Source: Rhodohalobacter sp. SW132 (GTDB lineage Bacteria; Bacteroidota; Rhodothermia; Balneolales; Balneolaceae). Taken from it: a DNA stretch of 64,000 nucleotides. The DNA is taken from NCBI RefSeq assembly GCF_003390325.1, contig NZ_QUOK01000001.1, positions 496,001 through 560,000 on the forward strand. Reading direction: 5' to 3'. Below are positions 54,887 through 64,000 of the stretch, piece by piece; within the stretch, counting starts at the first letter, position 1, and the number at the start of each line of letters is the position of its first letter. Made by a program: the position numbers and the translations under genes. Below the pieces are notes generated by a model. That model had not been told where the DNA came from and did no database searches. It saw only the letters and a list, made by a program, of their open reading frames with translations.

Positions 54887-56110
54887 ATGCCCATACTCAA
54901 AAATATATCCACTTTATATACCTGCCGGGATGAGGGCGGGCAAGCTGAAGTCCATCCGATTCACAACGCAGCCATTGCATGGGAAGATGATGTGCTTTCA
55001 TGGGTGGGAAAAGCGAGTGATCTTCCGGAAAAATTTAGCGGCCAGGAATTTCAGGATGCCGGCGGAAAGATCGTCGTACCTGGCCTTGTGGATTGTCATA
55101 CTCACCTCTGTTTCGGTGGGTGGCGATCCGAAGAGTTTGAGATGCGGATCCTGGGAAAAAGTTATCTCGAGATTGCAAAAGCAGGGGGCGGAATTTTGTC
55201 CACCGTAAAACATACGCGGGAAAGATCGGAGGCGGACCTGTACAAGAAAGCTGCCGGATTACTGGATGAGATTATCTCAACCGGTGTAACTTCCATTGAG
55301 TGCAAAAGCGGCTATGGCCTTACGGTTGAGGATGAACTGAAACAGCTTCGGGTGTATAAACGTCTGGCTCAAAATTATCCGATCCACCTGAAAGCCTCCT
55401 TTCTTGGCGCTCACACCATCCCGCCGGAGTATAAGGATGATCGCGACGGATATATTGATCTCGTAATCAACGAGATGATTCCGGCTGTTGCCGAAGAGAA
55501 TCTCGCTCAATTTTGCGATATTTTTGTTGAAGACTCAGCTTTTACCACCGAAGAGGCCCGGACTATTTTTGAAGCCGGCAATAAACATGGCCTCACCCCA
55601 AAACTGCATGCTGATCAGCTTTCATCCGGCGGCGGTGCGGAACTGGCGGCGGAGGTTGGTGCAATCAGCGCCGATCACCTGGAGCAGATTTCGGAAACCG
55701 GCATTGAAAAAATGGCTGAAGCAGGAGTGATTGGCGTCACGTTGCCAATCGCCTCACTCTACACACAACAGCCGTACCTGAACTGCCGGAAACTTGTGGA
55801 TGGTGGTGTTCAGGTGGCCGTGGCTACAGACTTCAACCCGGGATCCGCTCCAAGTTATGATCTCCGCCTGGCACTGATGCTCACCTGCAACCACGGACGC
55901 CTCACCCCGGCCGAAGTTCTGAAAGGAGCAACCATATACGCCGCCAAAGCAATGGGTGTTGAAAATCAAACCGGATCAATCGAGCCGGGAAAATCCGCCG
56001 ATTTTTTACTGCTTGATGAACCTTCCGTCAATTTCTGGCTTTATCATCACCGGCCCAACTTGCCTGACACCGTTTTTCTGAAAGGCAAACAACAATCATC
56101 AAACCAATAA
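54887..56110 (+). CDS. hutI: Imidazolonepropionase
   Basis: Third histidine-degradation enzyme: opens the imidazolone ring to N-formimino-glutamate. An amidohydrolase of 407 residues with metal ligands in VDCHTHLCFGG (HxH), the substrate loop AGGGILSTVKHTR, SGYGLTVEDELK, LHADQLSSGGGAELA (metal histidine), ADHLEQIS and the catalytic aspartate in ATDFNPGSAPS. hutG begins 11 bp after its stop. Confidence 0.98.
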   Translation: MPILKNISTLYTCRDEGGQAEVHPIHNAAIAWEDDVLSWVGKASDLPEKFSGQEFQDAGGKIVVPGLVDCHTHLCFGGWRSEEFEMRILGKSYLEIAKAGGGILSTVKHTRERSEADLYKKAAGLLDEIISTGVTSIECKSGYGLTVEDELKQLRVYKRLAQNYPIHLKASFLGAHTIPPEYKDDRDGYIDLVINEMIPAVAEENLAQFCDIFVEDSAFTTEEARTIFEAGNKHGLTPKLHADQLSSGGGAELAAEVGAISADHLEQISETGIEKMAEAGVIGVTLPIASLYTQQPYLNCRKLVDGGVQVAVATDFNPGSAPSYDLRLALMLTCNHGRLTPAEVLKGATIYAAKAMGVENQTGSIEPGKSADFLLLDEPSVNFWLYHHRPNLPDTVFLKGKQQSSNQ

Positions 56111-56121
56111 TAAAATTTTTT

Positions 56122-57003
56122 ATGTCTGATAAAAGACTGCGAGAGTTTATCAAACCGGGAGATATTCAAACCGGATCGGTTTACCTGGTTCGGTTTCCGT
56201 CTGATGAGGGAGTGAGCCGAAACAGCGGGAGGCCCGGAGCATCGGAAGCGCCGGAACAGATTTTGCAGCAGCTCTTAAATCTCACACCGCATCCCGCCTA
56301 TTTTGACAGGCATACAGCGTTCCTGAAAAATGTAAAGATTACCGATTCGGTGCCGTGCAGCGGCGATGTGGAAGCGGACCAGCAGGCACTCGGCCGAATC
56401 GTAAAAGAAATTTTCAGCAATCAATCCGTACCGGTTATACTTGGAGGCGGGCACGAAACATCATTCGGACATTTTCTTGGGTATGCTGGAGCAAAACTCC
56501 CGGTTTCGATTCTCAACATCGATGCGCATGCTGATGTTCGTCCGCTGAAAGATGGGCTGGCACATTCGGGCTCCCCTTTTCGTCATGCGCTAGAACATCC
56601 CTCCAATTACTGTGAGAGCTATTCTGTTTTTGGCCTCAATCCATCTTCCGTATCGGCTGAACATTTTCGTTATGTGAACCGGCACGGCAAAGCACTATTT
56701 GACAGGGATCTGAAACTGAAAGCCGTCAAAACCTACCTGGATCAGTATCAGCAGAACATGATTATGGCTACAATGGATATGGATGTTGTTCGCCAGGCAG
56801 ATGCACCCGGGGTAAGCGCTCCAAATCCATCAGGCATCAGCAAAAAAAAATGGCTGGATATTGCCTTTGAACTCGGTAAATCTTCATCTGTTCGTTCGTT
56901 TGATCTGTGTGAAGTGAACCCCCGTTTCGACCGTGACCAACAAACCGTGAAGCTGGCAGCTCTCACCGTTTGGTACTTTCTGCTTGGTTTATCGTTTCGG
57001 TGA
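56122..57003 (+). CDS. hutG: Formimidoylglutamase (arginase/ureohydrolase family)
   Basis: Last histidine-degradation step: hydrolyses formimino-glutamate to glutamate and formamide, or a related ureohydrolase step. The 293 residues show the binuclear Mn2+ ligands of the arginase fold: GGGHETSFG, NIDAHADVRP (DxHxD) and ATMDMDVVRQ (DxD-type), then GVSAPNPSGIS. The position 11 bp after hutI supports formiminoglutamate as substrate. The alternative would be a deiminase/HutF route, but no such gene is present here. Confidence 0.94.
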   Translation: MSDKRLREFIKPGDIQTGSVYLVRFPSDEGVSRNSGRPGASEAPEQILQQLLNLTPHPAYFDRHTAFLKNVKITDSVPCSGDVEADQQALGRIVKEIFSNQSVPVILGGGHETSFGHFLGYAGAKLPVSILNIDAHADVRPLKDGLAHSGSPFRHALEHPSNYCESYSVFGLNPSSVSAEHFRYVNRHGKALFDRDLKLKAVKTYLDQYQQNMIMATMDMDVVRQADAPGVSAPNPSGISKKKWLDIAFELGKSSSVRSFDLCEVNPRFDRDQQTVKLAALTVWYFLLGLSFR

Positions 57004-57178
57004 TGAAACAATCTAATGTCTGTTTTTGACTCAGATTCATGGTGGTTGGCCAGGCTTAGAATTGTTTTTTCAAAATATAACACCAAACAATACTAATAGA
57101 GATTTTGGTAAGGATCATAGCTATATTTTTCATTCCGTTTTCAATATTCCCGAACCTTAACGCATAATCTTAGTCTGA

Positions 57179-58243
57179 GTGGCGCTTACCATCTTCTGGT
57201 TTATAGCCGGACTCACATTACTCATTTTTGGTGCTGAATTGCTTGTGCGGTCTTCATCAAGACTGGCCGCATCTGTTGGAATATCTAAACTTGTAATCGG
57301 GCTTACCGTAGTTGCTTTCGGGACAAGCGCCCCTGAACTGGCGGTTGGTATCGAAGCCGGGTTAAACGATCAGTCGGATATTTTACTGGGAAACGTTATC
57401 GGCAGCAATCTTACCAATACGCTTCTTATTCTTGGCTTATCAGCCCTGATCATCCCGCTAAAAGTTCACAAAAACCTGATTCGCTTCGACCTGCCGGTCA
57501 TGATCGGCTCAACGATTTTGTTAATTTTTCTGGCGTACAACAATGTTCTCTCTACCTTTGAATGCCTGGTACTCATCTTTTTCCTGTTCGCTTACCTTGT
57601 TGCACTCGTTCGGTTTAGCGGAAAAACCGATTTTACCAAAAAGGAAACACTTCAAGCCGGTTCTCCGTGGCTGAATCTTCTGTTTACTGTAATTGGTCTT
57701 GTTATGCTCATCGCCGGGGCACGCTGGCTGGTGGAATCCGCAACCATTTTTGCTGAAATGGCCGGAGTAAGTGAACTGGTGATAGGCTTAACGGTTGTTG
57801 CTATCGGAACATCTTTGCCAGAGATTGTAACATCGGTCTTTGCAGCCTTGAAGGGAGAAAAAGACCTGGCTGTAGGGAGTATCGTAGGAAGTAATATATT
57901 GAATATTTTATCCGTAATTGGCATCTCCGGATTGTTCATCCCTGAAATCCCCGTACAGGAAGCATTAATCCGGGTAGATCTGATGGTGCTGCTTGGCATT
58001 TCAGTTCTCTGTTTGCCGTTTTTCTACAGCGGGAAAATCATTAACAGAACTGAGGGAGCCATTTTATTTACCTCTTATTTACTCTATCTCGCTTACCTCT
58101 ACCTCGATTCAGTTCAAAGCAACCTCTTGGAAATATTCACTGACTTGATTTTTTATGCAGTGATTCCAGCAGTAACCATTTACGCTTTAGGTGCGGTTGT
58201 ATTGGAGGTGTGGAGGAGGGGAAAGGTGAGAAGTGAAAAGTGA
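57179..58243 (+). CDS. CaCA-family calcium/sodium antiporter (YrbG-like)
   Basis: Membrane exchanger of 354 residues with about ten helices and the duplicated alpha repeats of the family: VVAFGTSAPELAVGIEAGLN ... NVIGSNLTNTLLILG in the first half and VVAIGTSLPEIVTSVFAALK ... SIVGSNILNILSVIG in the second. It exports Ca2+ in exchange for Na+ or K+. The start is GTG at 57179, the only start codon that keeps helix 1 whole. Its last codons overlap a short heptad repeat. Confidence 0.95.
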   Translation: MALTIFWFIAGLTLLIFGAELLVRSSSRLAASVGISKLVIGLTVVAFGTSAPELAVGIEAGLNDQSDILLGNVIGSNLTNTLLILGLSALIIPLKVHKNLIRFDLPVMIGSTILLIFLAYNNVLSTFECLVLIFFLFAYLVALVRFSGKTDFTKKETLQAGSPWLNLLFTVIGLVMLIAGARWLVESATIFAEMAGVSELVIGLTVVAIGTSLPEIVTSVFAALKGEKDLAVGSIVGSNILNILSVIGISGLFIPEIPVQEALIRVDLMVLLGISVLCLPFFYSGKIINRTEGAILFTSYLLYLAYLYLDSVQSNLLEIFTDLIFYAVIPAVTIYALGAVVLEVWRRGKVRSEK

Positions 58244-58270
58244 AAAAACAGCTGCAGTAATTTCACTTTT
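58224..58270. repeat. Heptanucleotide-periodic array C, short
   Basis: AGGTGAG, AAGTGAA, AAGTGAA, then after a short gap TTTCACTTTT, which is complementary to the first part. It overlaps the end of the exchanger gene. This is the weakest of the three arrays. Confidence 0.4.
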
Positions 58271-58277
58271 GTGATGT

Positions 58278-58369
58278 GTCATCGGATGAGTTTTTTCGAA
58301 AAATCGAGTCGCTCTGAATCAATATTTGATTCCTTCATGACTCAATTCATTCATGACTCATCCGATGAC
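58278..58369. repeat. Perfect 14-bp inverted repeat between convergent genes
   Basis: GTCATCGGATGAGT (58278-58291) and ACTCATCCGATGAC (58356-58369) enclose 64 bp that contain TTTTTTCGAAAAA and two directly repeated TTCATGACTCA-like units. The TCATCGGATGAG core also occurs at 12599-12610. It sits between the exchanger and secA stops and may form a long hairpin in either transcript. Confidence 0.65.
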
Positions 58370-58411
58370 TGTTCATGGATATTAACTTTTGACACAGTGC
58401 CAGTCTAAATC

Positions 58412-61400
58412 CTACTTTTCGATGAGGATCCAGCCATCTTCGTTTACCATTTTTTTGGCGTATTTCCACTTCACTTCTTTGGTTTCGCCGCTGCCCATAT
58501 TCTGAACTTTCACGTAATCGTTACGGCCCGGTTCATCTTCTACAGTAACCGGCTGGCGTTTTTCACCGGGGGCACGTTTCTGTTGCTGATCGCCGTTGCT
58601 ATCCTGTCCGGCTCCGCGGAAGCCCATGTTTGTGGCGTCTGCCTGCTGGGCCCTGGCCCGTTCGAGGTCAATCCGGCTCTTGGATTTCTCTGCCTGCTGC
58701 ATCTGCTCGGCACGATCTTGCTGCATTTCGGGAATGGCCTTCCAGATCACAGAAATTGTATCCCTGTTGATTTCTGAAATGAGGTTTTTAAACATCTCAA
58801 ACGCTTCTTTCTTGTACTCCATGAGCGGATCTTTCTGCCCGTATGAACGCAGCCCGATACCCTCTTTTACGGTATCCAGTTCACGAAGGTGTTCCATCCA
58901 TTTGTTATCAATAGTGCTGAGGATGGCGGTTCGTTCGAGGGAACGCGCAACTTCACGCCCTTCATTATTCGACGCTTTTTCCACGTCAACAATTACACGC
59001 ATACGCCGAATACCATCAGAAAAAATCACCTGGATTTTGGTCGGTTTTTTCTCTGAATCAGATTCCTGAATCTGTTTCACAATCCGGTAAAGCGGTTCGG
59101 ATACAAGTTTCTCTTTCTTTCGGTACACTTCATACGCCCGCTCCAGGATTAAATCGATCATACCGTCATCGCCAAGTATTCCCCATTTATCTCTGTCAAG
59201 CTCAAGGTCTACCGCAAGCTGACGAAGCACATCATCACGAATCTGTTCATAATTGCCCTGAAAATAGTGTTCTTCAACAATTTCCACGATCAGGTCTTCG
59301 ATCATATCAAAAATATCGCTCTGCAGCTGATCCCCAATCAGGGCGTGTCGTCTTCTTGAGTAGACTACATTTCGCTGATTGCTGAGCACATCATCATATT
59401 CAAGCTGCTTTTTCCGGATACTGAAGTTGTTCTGCTCTACTTTTTTCTGAGCCCGCTCAAGAGACTTTGAAATCCAGGGATGCTGGATCACTTCACCTTC
59501 GTCAAAATTGAGCTTATCCATAATATTGGCGATCCGGTCTGATCCGCCAAACAGGTCCATCAACTCATCTTCGAGAGAGACGTAAAACTGAGTTTCACCG
59601 GGATCACCCTGGCGGCCTGCACGACCGCGAAGCTGGAGGTCAATTCGCCGGGATTCGTGACGCTCGGTACCCAGAATTGCAAGTCCGCCGGCTTCTTTAA
59701 CTTCCGGTTTCAATTTAATATCTGTACCACGGCCCGCCATGTTGGTAGCCACCGTTACGGCACCGGGGCGCCCCGCTTCTGCCACAATTTCACTTTCACG
59801 CGCATGCTGCTTTGCGTTCAATACGTTGTGCGGAATTTTCTGACGCTTGAGCATCCGGCTGATCTTCTCCGATTCATCCACGCTTACCGTACCCACCAGA
59901 ACCGGCTGGCCGTTTTCGTGGTACTCTTTAATCTTGTTGATGGTAGCGTTGAACTTCTCGCGTTTGGTCTTAAAAATCAGGTCGTCCTTATCATCCCGGA
60001 TGATGGGGCGGTTGGTCGGAATTACGACGACATCCAGGTTATAGATTTCATTAAACTCACCCTCTTCCGTAGCCGCCGTACCGGTCATACCCGAAAGTTT
60101 ATGATACATTCTGAAAAAATTCTGAAGGGTAATCGTAGCGTAAGTTTGTGTAGCGGCTTCCACCTTCACATTTTCCTTCGCTTCAATCGCCTGGTGGAGT
60201 CCGTCGGAGTAACGCCGGCCGGAAAGCACACGGCCGGTATGCTCATCCACAATCTGCACTTTACCATCCTGTACGATATACTCATCTTCACGCTCGAAAA
60301 GAGTATACGCTTTCAGAAGCTGGTTAATCGTGTGGATTCGTTCACTGCGTTCGGCAAACACGCGGTGGAGTTCGTTGAATTTTTTCTCACGCTCCTGCTG
60401 AACTTCCTGCTTCGCTTCCTCAATTTTCTTCTCTTTATACTCTTCGCTGAAATCGTCTTTCGCCTTTATTTCTTCAATACGCTCTTTTTCGAGTTCTTTA
60501 ATCTCCTCTTCAAGCTCCGAAGTTTCCAGGCCAAGATCAGGGATAATAAAAAATTCTGTGTCTTCATCACCTTTTGTGAGAAATTCACGACCTTTTTCCG
60601 TCATTTCGATCGACTTCATCTTCATGTCAACCGCATAAAAAAGGTATTCATCCACAAACGGCATGTTTTTGGCGTTATCTGCCAGGTAGATTTTTTCCGT
60701 TTTTTGGAGGAGCTTCTGCATTTGCGGCTCCTGCATCATTTTTTTGAACTTCGCGTTCTTTGGGAATCCACGATACGCCCTGAAAAATGCCAGGCCGGCG
60801 TCATCGTAATTATCCTCTTTCAGATGTGCTTCCGCTTCATTTACCAATTGTGCCACGAGAGATTTCTGTGCATTCACCAGTGATTCTACACGTGGTTTCA
60901 TCTCTTCAAACTTCTGTTGATCTCCGCCCTGCGGAATCGGACCTGAGATAATCAGCGGAGTTCTTGCCTCGTCAATAAGAATAGAATCAACCTCATCAAT
61001 AATGGCAAAGTGATAGCCGCGCTGAACAAGCTGCTCTTCCTCGGCCACCATGTTATCACGCAGATAATCGAAACCGAATTCGTTGTTCGTACCGTATGTA
61101 ATGTCTGCGCGGTACGCTTTTCTGCGTGGCTCTGAGTTGGGATCGTAATGATCCACGCAATCCACGGTGAGTCCATGGAAATTAAAAATCGGCTCATTCC
61201 ATTCAGCATCCCGTTTAGCGAGGTAGGTGTTTACTGTAACCACATGTACTCCGCGACCTGCGAGTGCATTCAGATAGGCTGGAAAAATAGCGGCAAGGGT
61301 TTTACCTTCACCCGTTTTCATTTCGGCAATGGCACCCTGGTGCATAGCAATAGCGCCAACAAGCTGAACATCGTAGGGAACCATATCCCACTCAATTTCG

Positions 61401-61810
61401 GTGCCTGCGACATCCCATTTTTTCCCGACAAAACGACGGCAGGTGTCTTTCAGAACGGCGAATGCTTCCGGCATAATCTCTTCGAACACCTCTTCGAGGA
61501 TCTCAAGCCACTCCTCTTTCAATTCTTTTAGCCTGTCAGCCAGCTCCCTTCGCTCTTCGAAGGTGATCGATTCGTCATTTGAATCCATTTTTCGTTTCAC
61601 TTCGGCAATCTGCTCATCCACCTCCGCGGTCTCATCTGCTATTTTCTGGCGAAAGGATTCCGTTTTTTGCTTGAGTTCATCATCACTCAAGGCTTTAATA
61701 TCATCTTCGAAACTCTTGATTTCATCTACAATCGGCCAGATCTTTTTCAGATCGCGTTCGCTTTTGGTTCCAAATATAGATGTAAGAAACTTGGATATTT
61801 GATCTAACAT
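58412..61810 (-). CDS. secA: Preprotein translocase ATPase SecA
   Basis: Motor of the Sec pathway, 1,132 residues against 840-900 in model bacteria. Motifs: Walker A MKTGEGKTLA, AIIDEVDSILIDEARTPLII (DEAD-like box), HRMYHKLSGMTGTA-like segment FRMYHKLSGMTGTA, NMAGRGTDI and LRGRAGRQGDPG. Extra length comes from an insert of about 90 residues after IISGPIPQGG and a charged coiled coil (LEEEIKELEKERIEEIKA), both in the preprotein-binding region, as in other Bacteroidota SecA proteins. The C-terminus (KKMVNEDGWILIEK) has no CxCx8CH zinc motif. Transcribed away from rpmH. Confidence 0.98.
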   Translation of the reverse strand: MLDQISKFLTSIFGTKSERDLKKIWPIVDEIKSFEDDIKALSDDELKQKTESFRQKIADETAEVDEQIAEVKRKMDSNDESITFEERRELADRLKELKEEWLEILEEVFEEIMPEAFAVLKDTCRRFVGKKWDVAGTEIEWDMVPYDVQLVGAIAMHQGAIAEMKTGEGKTLAAIFPAYLNALAGRGVHVVTVNTYLAKRDAEWNEPIFNFHGLTVDCVDHYDPNSEPRRKAYRADITYGTNNEFGFDYLRDNMVAEEEQLVQRGYHFAIIDEVDSILIDEARTPLIISGPIPQGGDQQKFEEMKPRVESLVNAQKSLVAQLVNEAEAHLKEDNYDDAGLAFFRAYRGFPKNAKFKKMMQEPQMQKLLQKTEKIYLADNAKNMPFVDEYLFYAVDMKMKSIEMTEKGREFLTKGDEDTEFFIIPDLGLETSELEEEIKELEKERIEEIKAKDDFSEEYKEKKIEEAKQEVQQEREKKFNELHRVFAERSERIHTINQLLKAYTLFEREDEYIVQDGKVQIVDEHTGRVLSGRRYSDGLHQAIEAKENVKVEAATQTYATITLQNFFRMYHKLSGMTGTAATEEGEFNEIYNLDVVVIPTNRPIIRDDKDDLIFKTKREKFNATINKIKEYHENGQPVLVGTVSVDESEKISRMLKRQKIPHNVLNAKQHARESEIVAEAGRPGAVTVATNMAGRGTDIKLKPEVKEAGGLAILGTERHESRRIDLQLRGRAGRQGDPGETQFYVSLEDELMDLFGGSDRIANIMDKLNFDEGEVIQHPWISKSLERAQKKVEQNNFSIRKKQLEYDDVLSNQRNVVYSRRRHALIGDQLQSDIFDMIEDLIVEIVEEHYFQGNYEQIRDDVLRQLAVDLELDRDKWGILGDDGMIDLILERAYEVYRKKEKLVSEPLYRIVKQIQESDSEKKPTKIQVIFSDGIRRMRVIVDVEKASNNEGREVARSLERTAILSTIDNKWMEHLRELDTVKEGIGLRSYGQKDPLMEYKKEAFEMFKNLISEINRDTISVIWKAIPEMQQDRAEQMQQAEKSKSRIDLERARAQQADATNMGFRGAGQDSNGDQQQKRAPGEKRQPVTVEDEPGRNDYVKVQNMGSGETKEVKWKYAKKMVNEDGWILIEK

Positions 61811-62069
61811 GAAGGGAATTACTGCATTAAAAGTTTAGTCTAACAATGTAAGGCTTCAGCGGTGCCTGTTCAACAGTCCGGGTCATTCTTTTGTGCAATT
61901 ATCATACCACGGTTATAAACCCTGACAATCTAACGATACAAACCGGGATTCATTGAATGCAGGCGCAGGATATTTTACCAAATAAATTCATTAGATTTTT
62001 ACGGAAATCTTCGTATTTTTCGGGTCTATCAAAAAACTGATTTTATATTTTTGAATACAACACCAGGTT
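61811..62069. promoter_or_regulatory. Divergent promoter region of secA and rpmH
   Basis: About 260 bp that must carry both promoters. TATTTTTC at 62014-62021 resembles the Bacteroidota -7 element and lies about 50 bp before rpmH. No TTATnCACA boxes or AT-rich repeats typical of a replication origin were found. Confidence 0.4.
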
Positions 62070-62228
62070 ATGAAACGCACATATCAACCCAGTAAACGGA
62101 AGAGATCAAATAAACATGGATTTCGCAAGAGAATGAAATCCAAAAACGGACGTGATGTTCTGAAACGCCGGCGTGCCAAAGGCCGACATAAGCTTACAGT
62201 TAGTGACGCAGGAAAAGGCGCGAAATAG
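62070..62228 (+). CDS. rpmH: Ribosomal protein bL34
   Basis: Small, very basic protein of 52 residues: [20 protein letters not shown], then [20 protein letters not shown] and a short tail ending GAK. This is the full bL34 signature with a slightly extended C-terminus. It starts about 260 bp from the divergent secA gene and overlaps the likely start of rnpA. The usual neighbour dnaA is not present, and I see no DnaA-box cluster upstream. Confidence 0.97.
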   Translation: MKRTYQPSKRKRSNKHGFRKRMKSKNGRDVLKRRRAKGRHKLTVSDAGKGAK

Positions 62229-62667
62229 AGTAAGGATCCATCAGAATCCTGACCGTACCCTGCCCCGCTCAAAAATTTTGCGGGGCAAGCTAAATTTCCA
62301 GCGTCTTTTTGAGCGCTCCTCTGTCATAAAACAGTCTCCCCTTTTGTGCCGGTATCGCATCGACTCCAATATAGACTCAAGGTCGATGTTCGGATTTATC
62401 GCTCCTAAAAAAGTTTTCAGGCGGGCCGTAGATCGTAACCGCACGAAGCGACTTTTACGAGAGGCTTTCCGCTTAAACCAGCACCTGCTGCCTGAATCTG
62501 TCAGGAATAATAAAATCGGCTTTCATGCAGTATTTATCGCAACCGGCAATAATCTCTCCTTTTCTGATACCGAGAAACGGATGATCTCCATTTTAAATGA
62601 AATTTCACGAAGGTTAACGTCCGGCAGCACCTCTGAATCAGACAATAACCCACAAAAAACAGATTAG
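62203..62667 (+). CDS. rnpA: Ribonuclease P protein component
   Basis: Protein subunit of RNase P, which trims tRNA 5' ends. The core is [35 protein letters not shown] and the RNR signature [13 protein letters not shown]. The core begins about 25-35 residues in, and no ATG lies just before it. Possible starts are GTG 62203 (chosen, 154 residues) or GTG 62173 (164 residues); both overlap rpmH, by 26 or 56 bp, in another frame. yidC follows 2 bp after the stop; the yidD gene often found between is absent. Confidence 0.92.
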   Translation: MTQEKARNRVRIHQNPDRTLPRSKILRGKLNFQRLFERSSVIKQSPLLCRYRIDSNIDSRSMFGFIAPKKVFRRAVDRNRTKRLLREAFRLNQHLLPESVRNNKIGFHAVFIATGNNLSFSDTEKRMISILNEISRRLTSGSTSESDNNPQKTD

Positions 62668-62669
62668 AT

Positions 62670-64000
62670 TTGGACAGAAACACCATAACCGGGCTCTTAC
62701 TGATTTTCTTGATTACCATTGCCTGGGCTTTTTACACGATGCCAAGCGAAGAAGACCTCGAGCGGCAGCGTGCAGAGCAAGCCCGGCAGGATAGTATTGC
62801 CGCAGCACAAGCCCAGGAACGCGGAGTTGACGAACTCCCCCCTCCCGACGAACCGCGCGAAACCGACCCTTTTACCGATCAGGTGGAGGATGAGGAAGAG
62901 GAACCTGCCGAGCTTGGCGCTTTTGAGAGTGCCGGGATAGCCGATACAGTGCGAACCATCGTTCGAACGCCTCTCTATGAAATTGAACTGACTAATCTTG
63001 GTGCAGGCCCATCCAAGCACACGCTGCTTGGACACAAAACCTGGGATCAGCACCAGATGCAGATGATTCGGGATACCACCCGGTCTACATATTCTCTCGG
63101 GTTTTTGTCATTCCAGAATTACAACATTGAAACGCAGGATCTCCTTTTTGAGCCGCTCTTTGATCATTCAGAGATTGAGCTCGATCTTGAAGAATCGGAA
63201 CAGCTGAGTTACCAGCTGCAGCTCGATGAGAATTCGAGAATTGTTTTTACCTATACATTTTATGCGGATCGTTACCAGTATGACCTGGATATCCGCTTTG
63301 ATGACATGATGGACTACATCAGCGACAGTAATGTCGATTTTATGTGGACATCGCCTCTAAATCTCTCTGAACGAGACATTGCCCAGGATGCCCAGAACTC
63401 AGCTGCATATGTTTATGCAGGTGGCGAACTTGAAAAATTTCAGCTTACGGAGACCGGCACCCGCGAACAATTTATAAACGGCACGATCGACTGGGTCACC
63501 ACTCGTACACGTTTTTTCGGGCAGTATATCAAACCCACAGCCAATTCCAACGCAGCCATTTTACGTGGTGAAATTATCGGGACACCGGGTCAGCCCGACG
63601 CCATCCATCACTATCAAGCCGGTGTTACCTCAAACATTGCGACGGACAACACGCTTACCTACGAATTTTATTCCGGGCCGCTGCGCTATTACGACCTGCG
63701 TGAATTTGATTCAAGCGCATACGATGTGATTGAAATCGGGTACGCGCTGATTCGCTGGTTTGCCGATCCGATTGTGCGCTTCCTGGTTATTCCATTCTTC
63801 GGCTTTGGAAGTCTGTTTATTGCCAATTACGGCGTATTGATTATTCTTTTTGGTGTGATTGTAAAGCTCGTTCTCTTTCCCCTCACCCAGAAAAGTTTTA
63901 AAAGTATGGCGGCGATGAAAGAACTTCAGCCGCAAATGCAGGAGATAAAAGAGAAATACAAAGATGATCCCCAAAAGCAGCAGAAGGAGACGATTGCGCT
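62670..64000 (+). CDS. yidC: Membrane protein insertase YidC, cut by window end
   Basis: Inserts and folds inner-membrane proteins, alone or with SecYEG. The visible 443 codons start with TTG at 62670 (MDRNTITGLLLIFLITIAWA), giving the first helix. An acidic linker (VEDEEEEPAE) and a large periplasmic beta domain (about 85-340) follow, as in Gram-negative YidC. The conserved core begins at about 375 with IRWFADPIVRF and the segment KLVLFPLTQKSFKSMAAMKE. The remaining core helices lie beyond base 64000. No ATG near the front would keep helix 1. Confidence 0.96.
   Translation, partial: MDRNTITGLLLIFLITIAWAFYTMPSEEDLERQRAEQARQDSIAAAQAQERGVDELPPPDEPRETDPFTDQVEDEEEEPAELGAFESAGIADTVRTIVRTPLYEIELTNLGAGPSKHTLLGHKTWDQHQMQMIRDTTRSTYSLGFLSFQNYNIETQDLLFEPLFDHSEIELDLEESEQLSYQLQLDENSRIVFTYTFYADRYQYDLDIRFDDMMDYISDSNVDFMWTSPLNLSERDIAQDAQNSAAYVYAGGELEKFQLTETGTREQFINGTIDWVTTRTRFFGQYIKPTANSNAAILRGEIIGTPGQPDAIHHYQAGVTSNIATDNTLTYEFYSGPLRYYDLREFDSSAYDVIEIGYALIRWFADPIVRFLVIPFFGFGSLFIANYGVLIILFGVIVKLVLFPLTQKSFKSMAAMKELQPQMQEIKEKYKDDPQKQQKETIA

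Noticed and set aside
59657-60883. 408-codon open frame on the + strand
   Set aside because: It lies wholly antisense to secA, is full of Phe, Leu and His as expected from complementing charged-residue codons, and matches no family.
61811-62069. Possible replication origin beside rpmH
   Set aside because: rpmH often neighbours dnaA and oriC, but no dnaA, no TTATnCACA boxes and no AT-rich repeats are present.

Overview
The window reads as ordinary chromosome from a Gram-negative, aerobic heterotroph of the Bacteroidota/Rhodothermota/Balneolota group, most likely Balneolaceae-like (inference from protein flavour only). Supporting signs are a proline-rich TonB, many lipoproteins, a TPR / DUF4292-like lipoprotein / EnvC-like M23 run, a 1,132-residue SecA with long insertions and no C-terminal zinc motif, a porin-like barrel joined to a SPOR-like tail, weak Shine-Dalgarno signals, several TTG/GTG starts, and at least one TAnnTTTG-type promoter. 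No rRNA, tRNA, CRISPR, prophage or complete insertion sequence was seen.

Layout. 1-11.1 kb is a long leftward run: lipoate synthesis (lipA, cut by the edge, and lipB), a TonB protein, lipoamide dehydrogenase, an MscS channel, glycogen phosphorylase, ispE, a SemiSWEET sugar transporter, a CCA-adding enzyme and a GAF-type methionine sulfoxide reductase. 11.2-20.8 kb runs rightward: MarC, DinB-like, an alanine/sodium symporter that appears to start at CTG, a secreted ankyrin protein, a large secreted metalloprotease, and a PlsC acyltransferase coupled to a GltS-like transporter. 21-24.6 kb is a leftward ba3-type cytochrome oxidase operon: subunit IIa (43 aa), II, I, Sco and an azurin-like lipoprotein. 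25-32.4 kb holds YajQ, the envelope trio, a cobalamin-type binding protein, an AhpD-like protein, a MITE-like element and a fructosamine kinase / low-Mr phosphatase pair that looks like a protein deglycation module. 32.7-46.2 kb has a lone receiver protein, three oxidoreductases, an M28 peptidase lipoprotein, hemB-htpX-hemL, a sugar nucleotidyltransferase, a membrane-anchored MurF-like ligase and an aminotransferase.

46.5-58.2 kb has the outer-membrane barrel protein, the complete four-step histidine utilisation pathway (hutH, hutU, hutI, hutG), with a surface FG-GAP/ASPIC lipoprotein inside the cluster, and a CaCA exchanger. 58.4-64 kb has secA (leftward) diverging from rpmH-rnpA-yidC, the last cut by the window end.

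The genes are mostly core metabolism and envelope biogenesis. I found no convincing new defence or mobile system. The least explained material is between genes: a 238-bp element with 18-bp terminal inverted repeats, heptanucleotide-periodic arrays at three gene ends, a REP-like hairpin family, and an 85-bp repeat present twice 42 kb apart.
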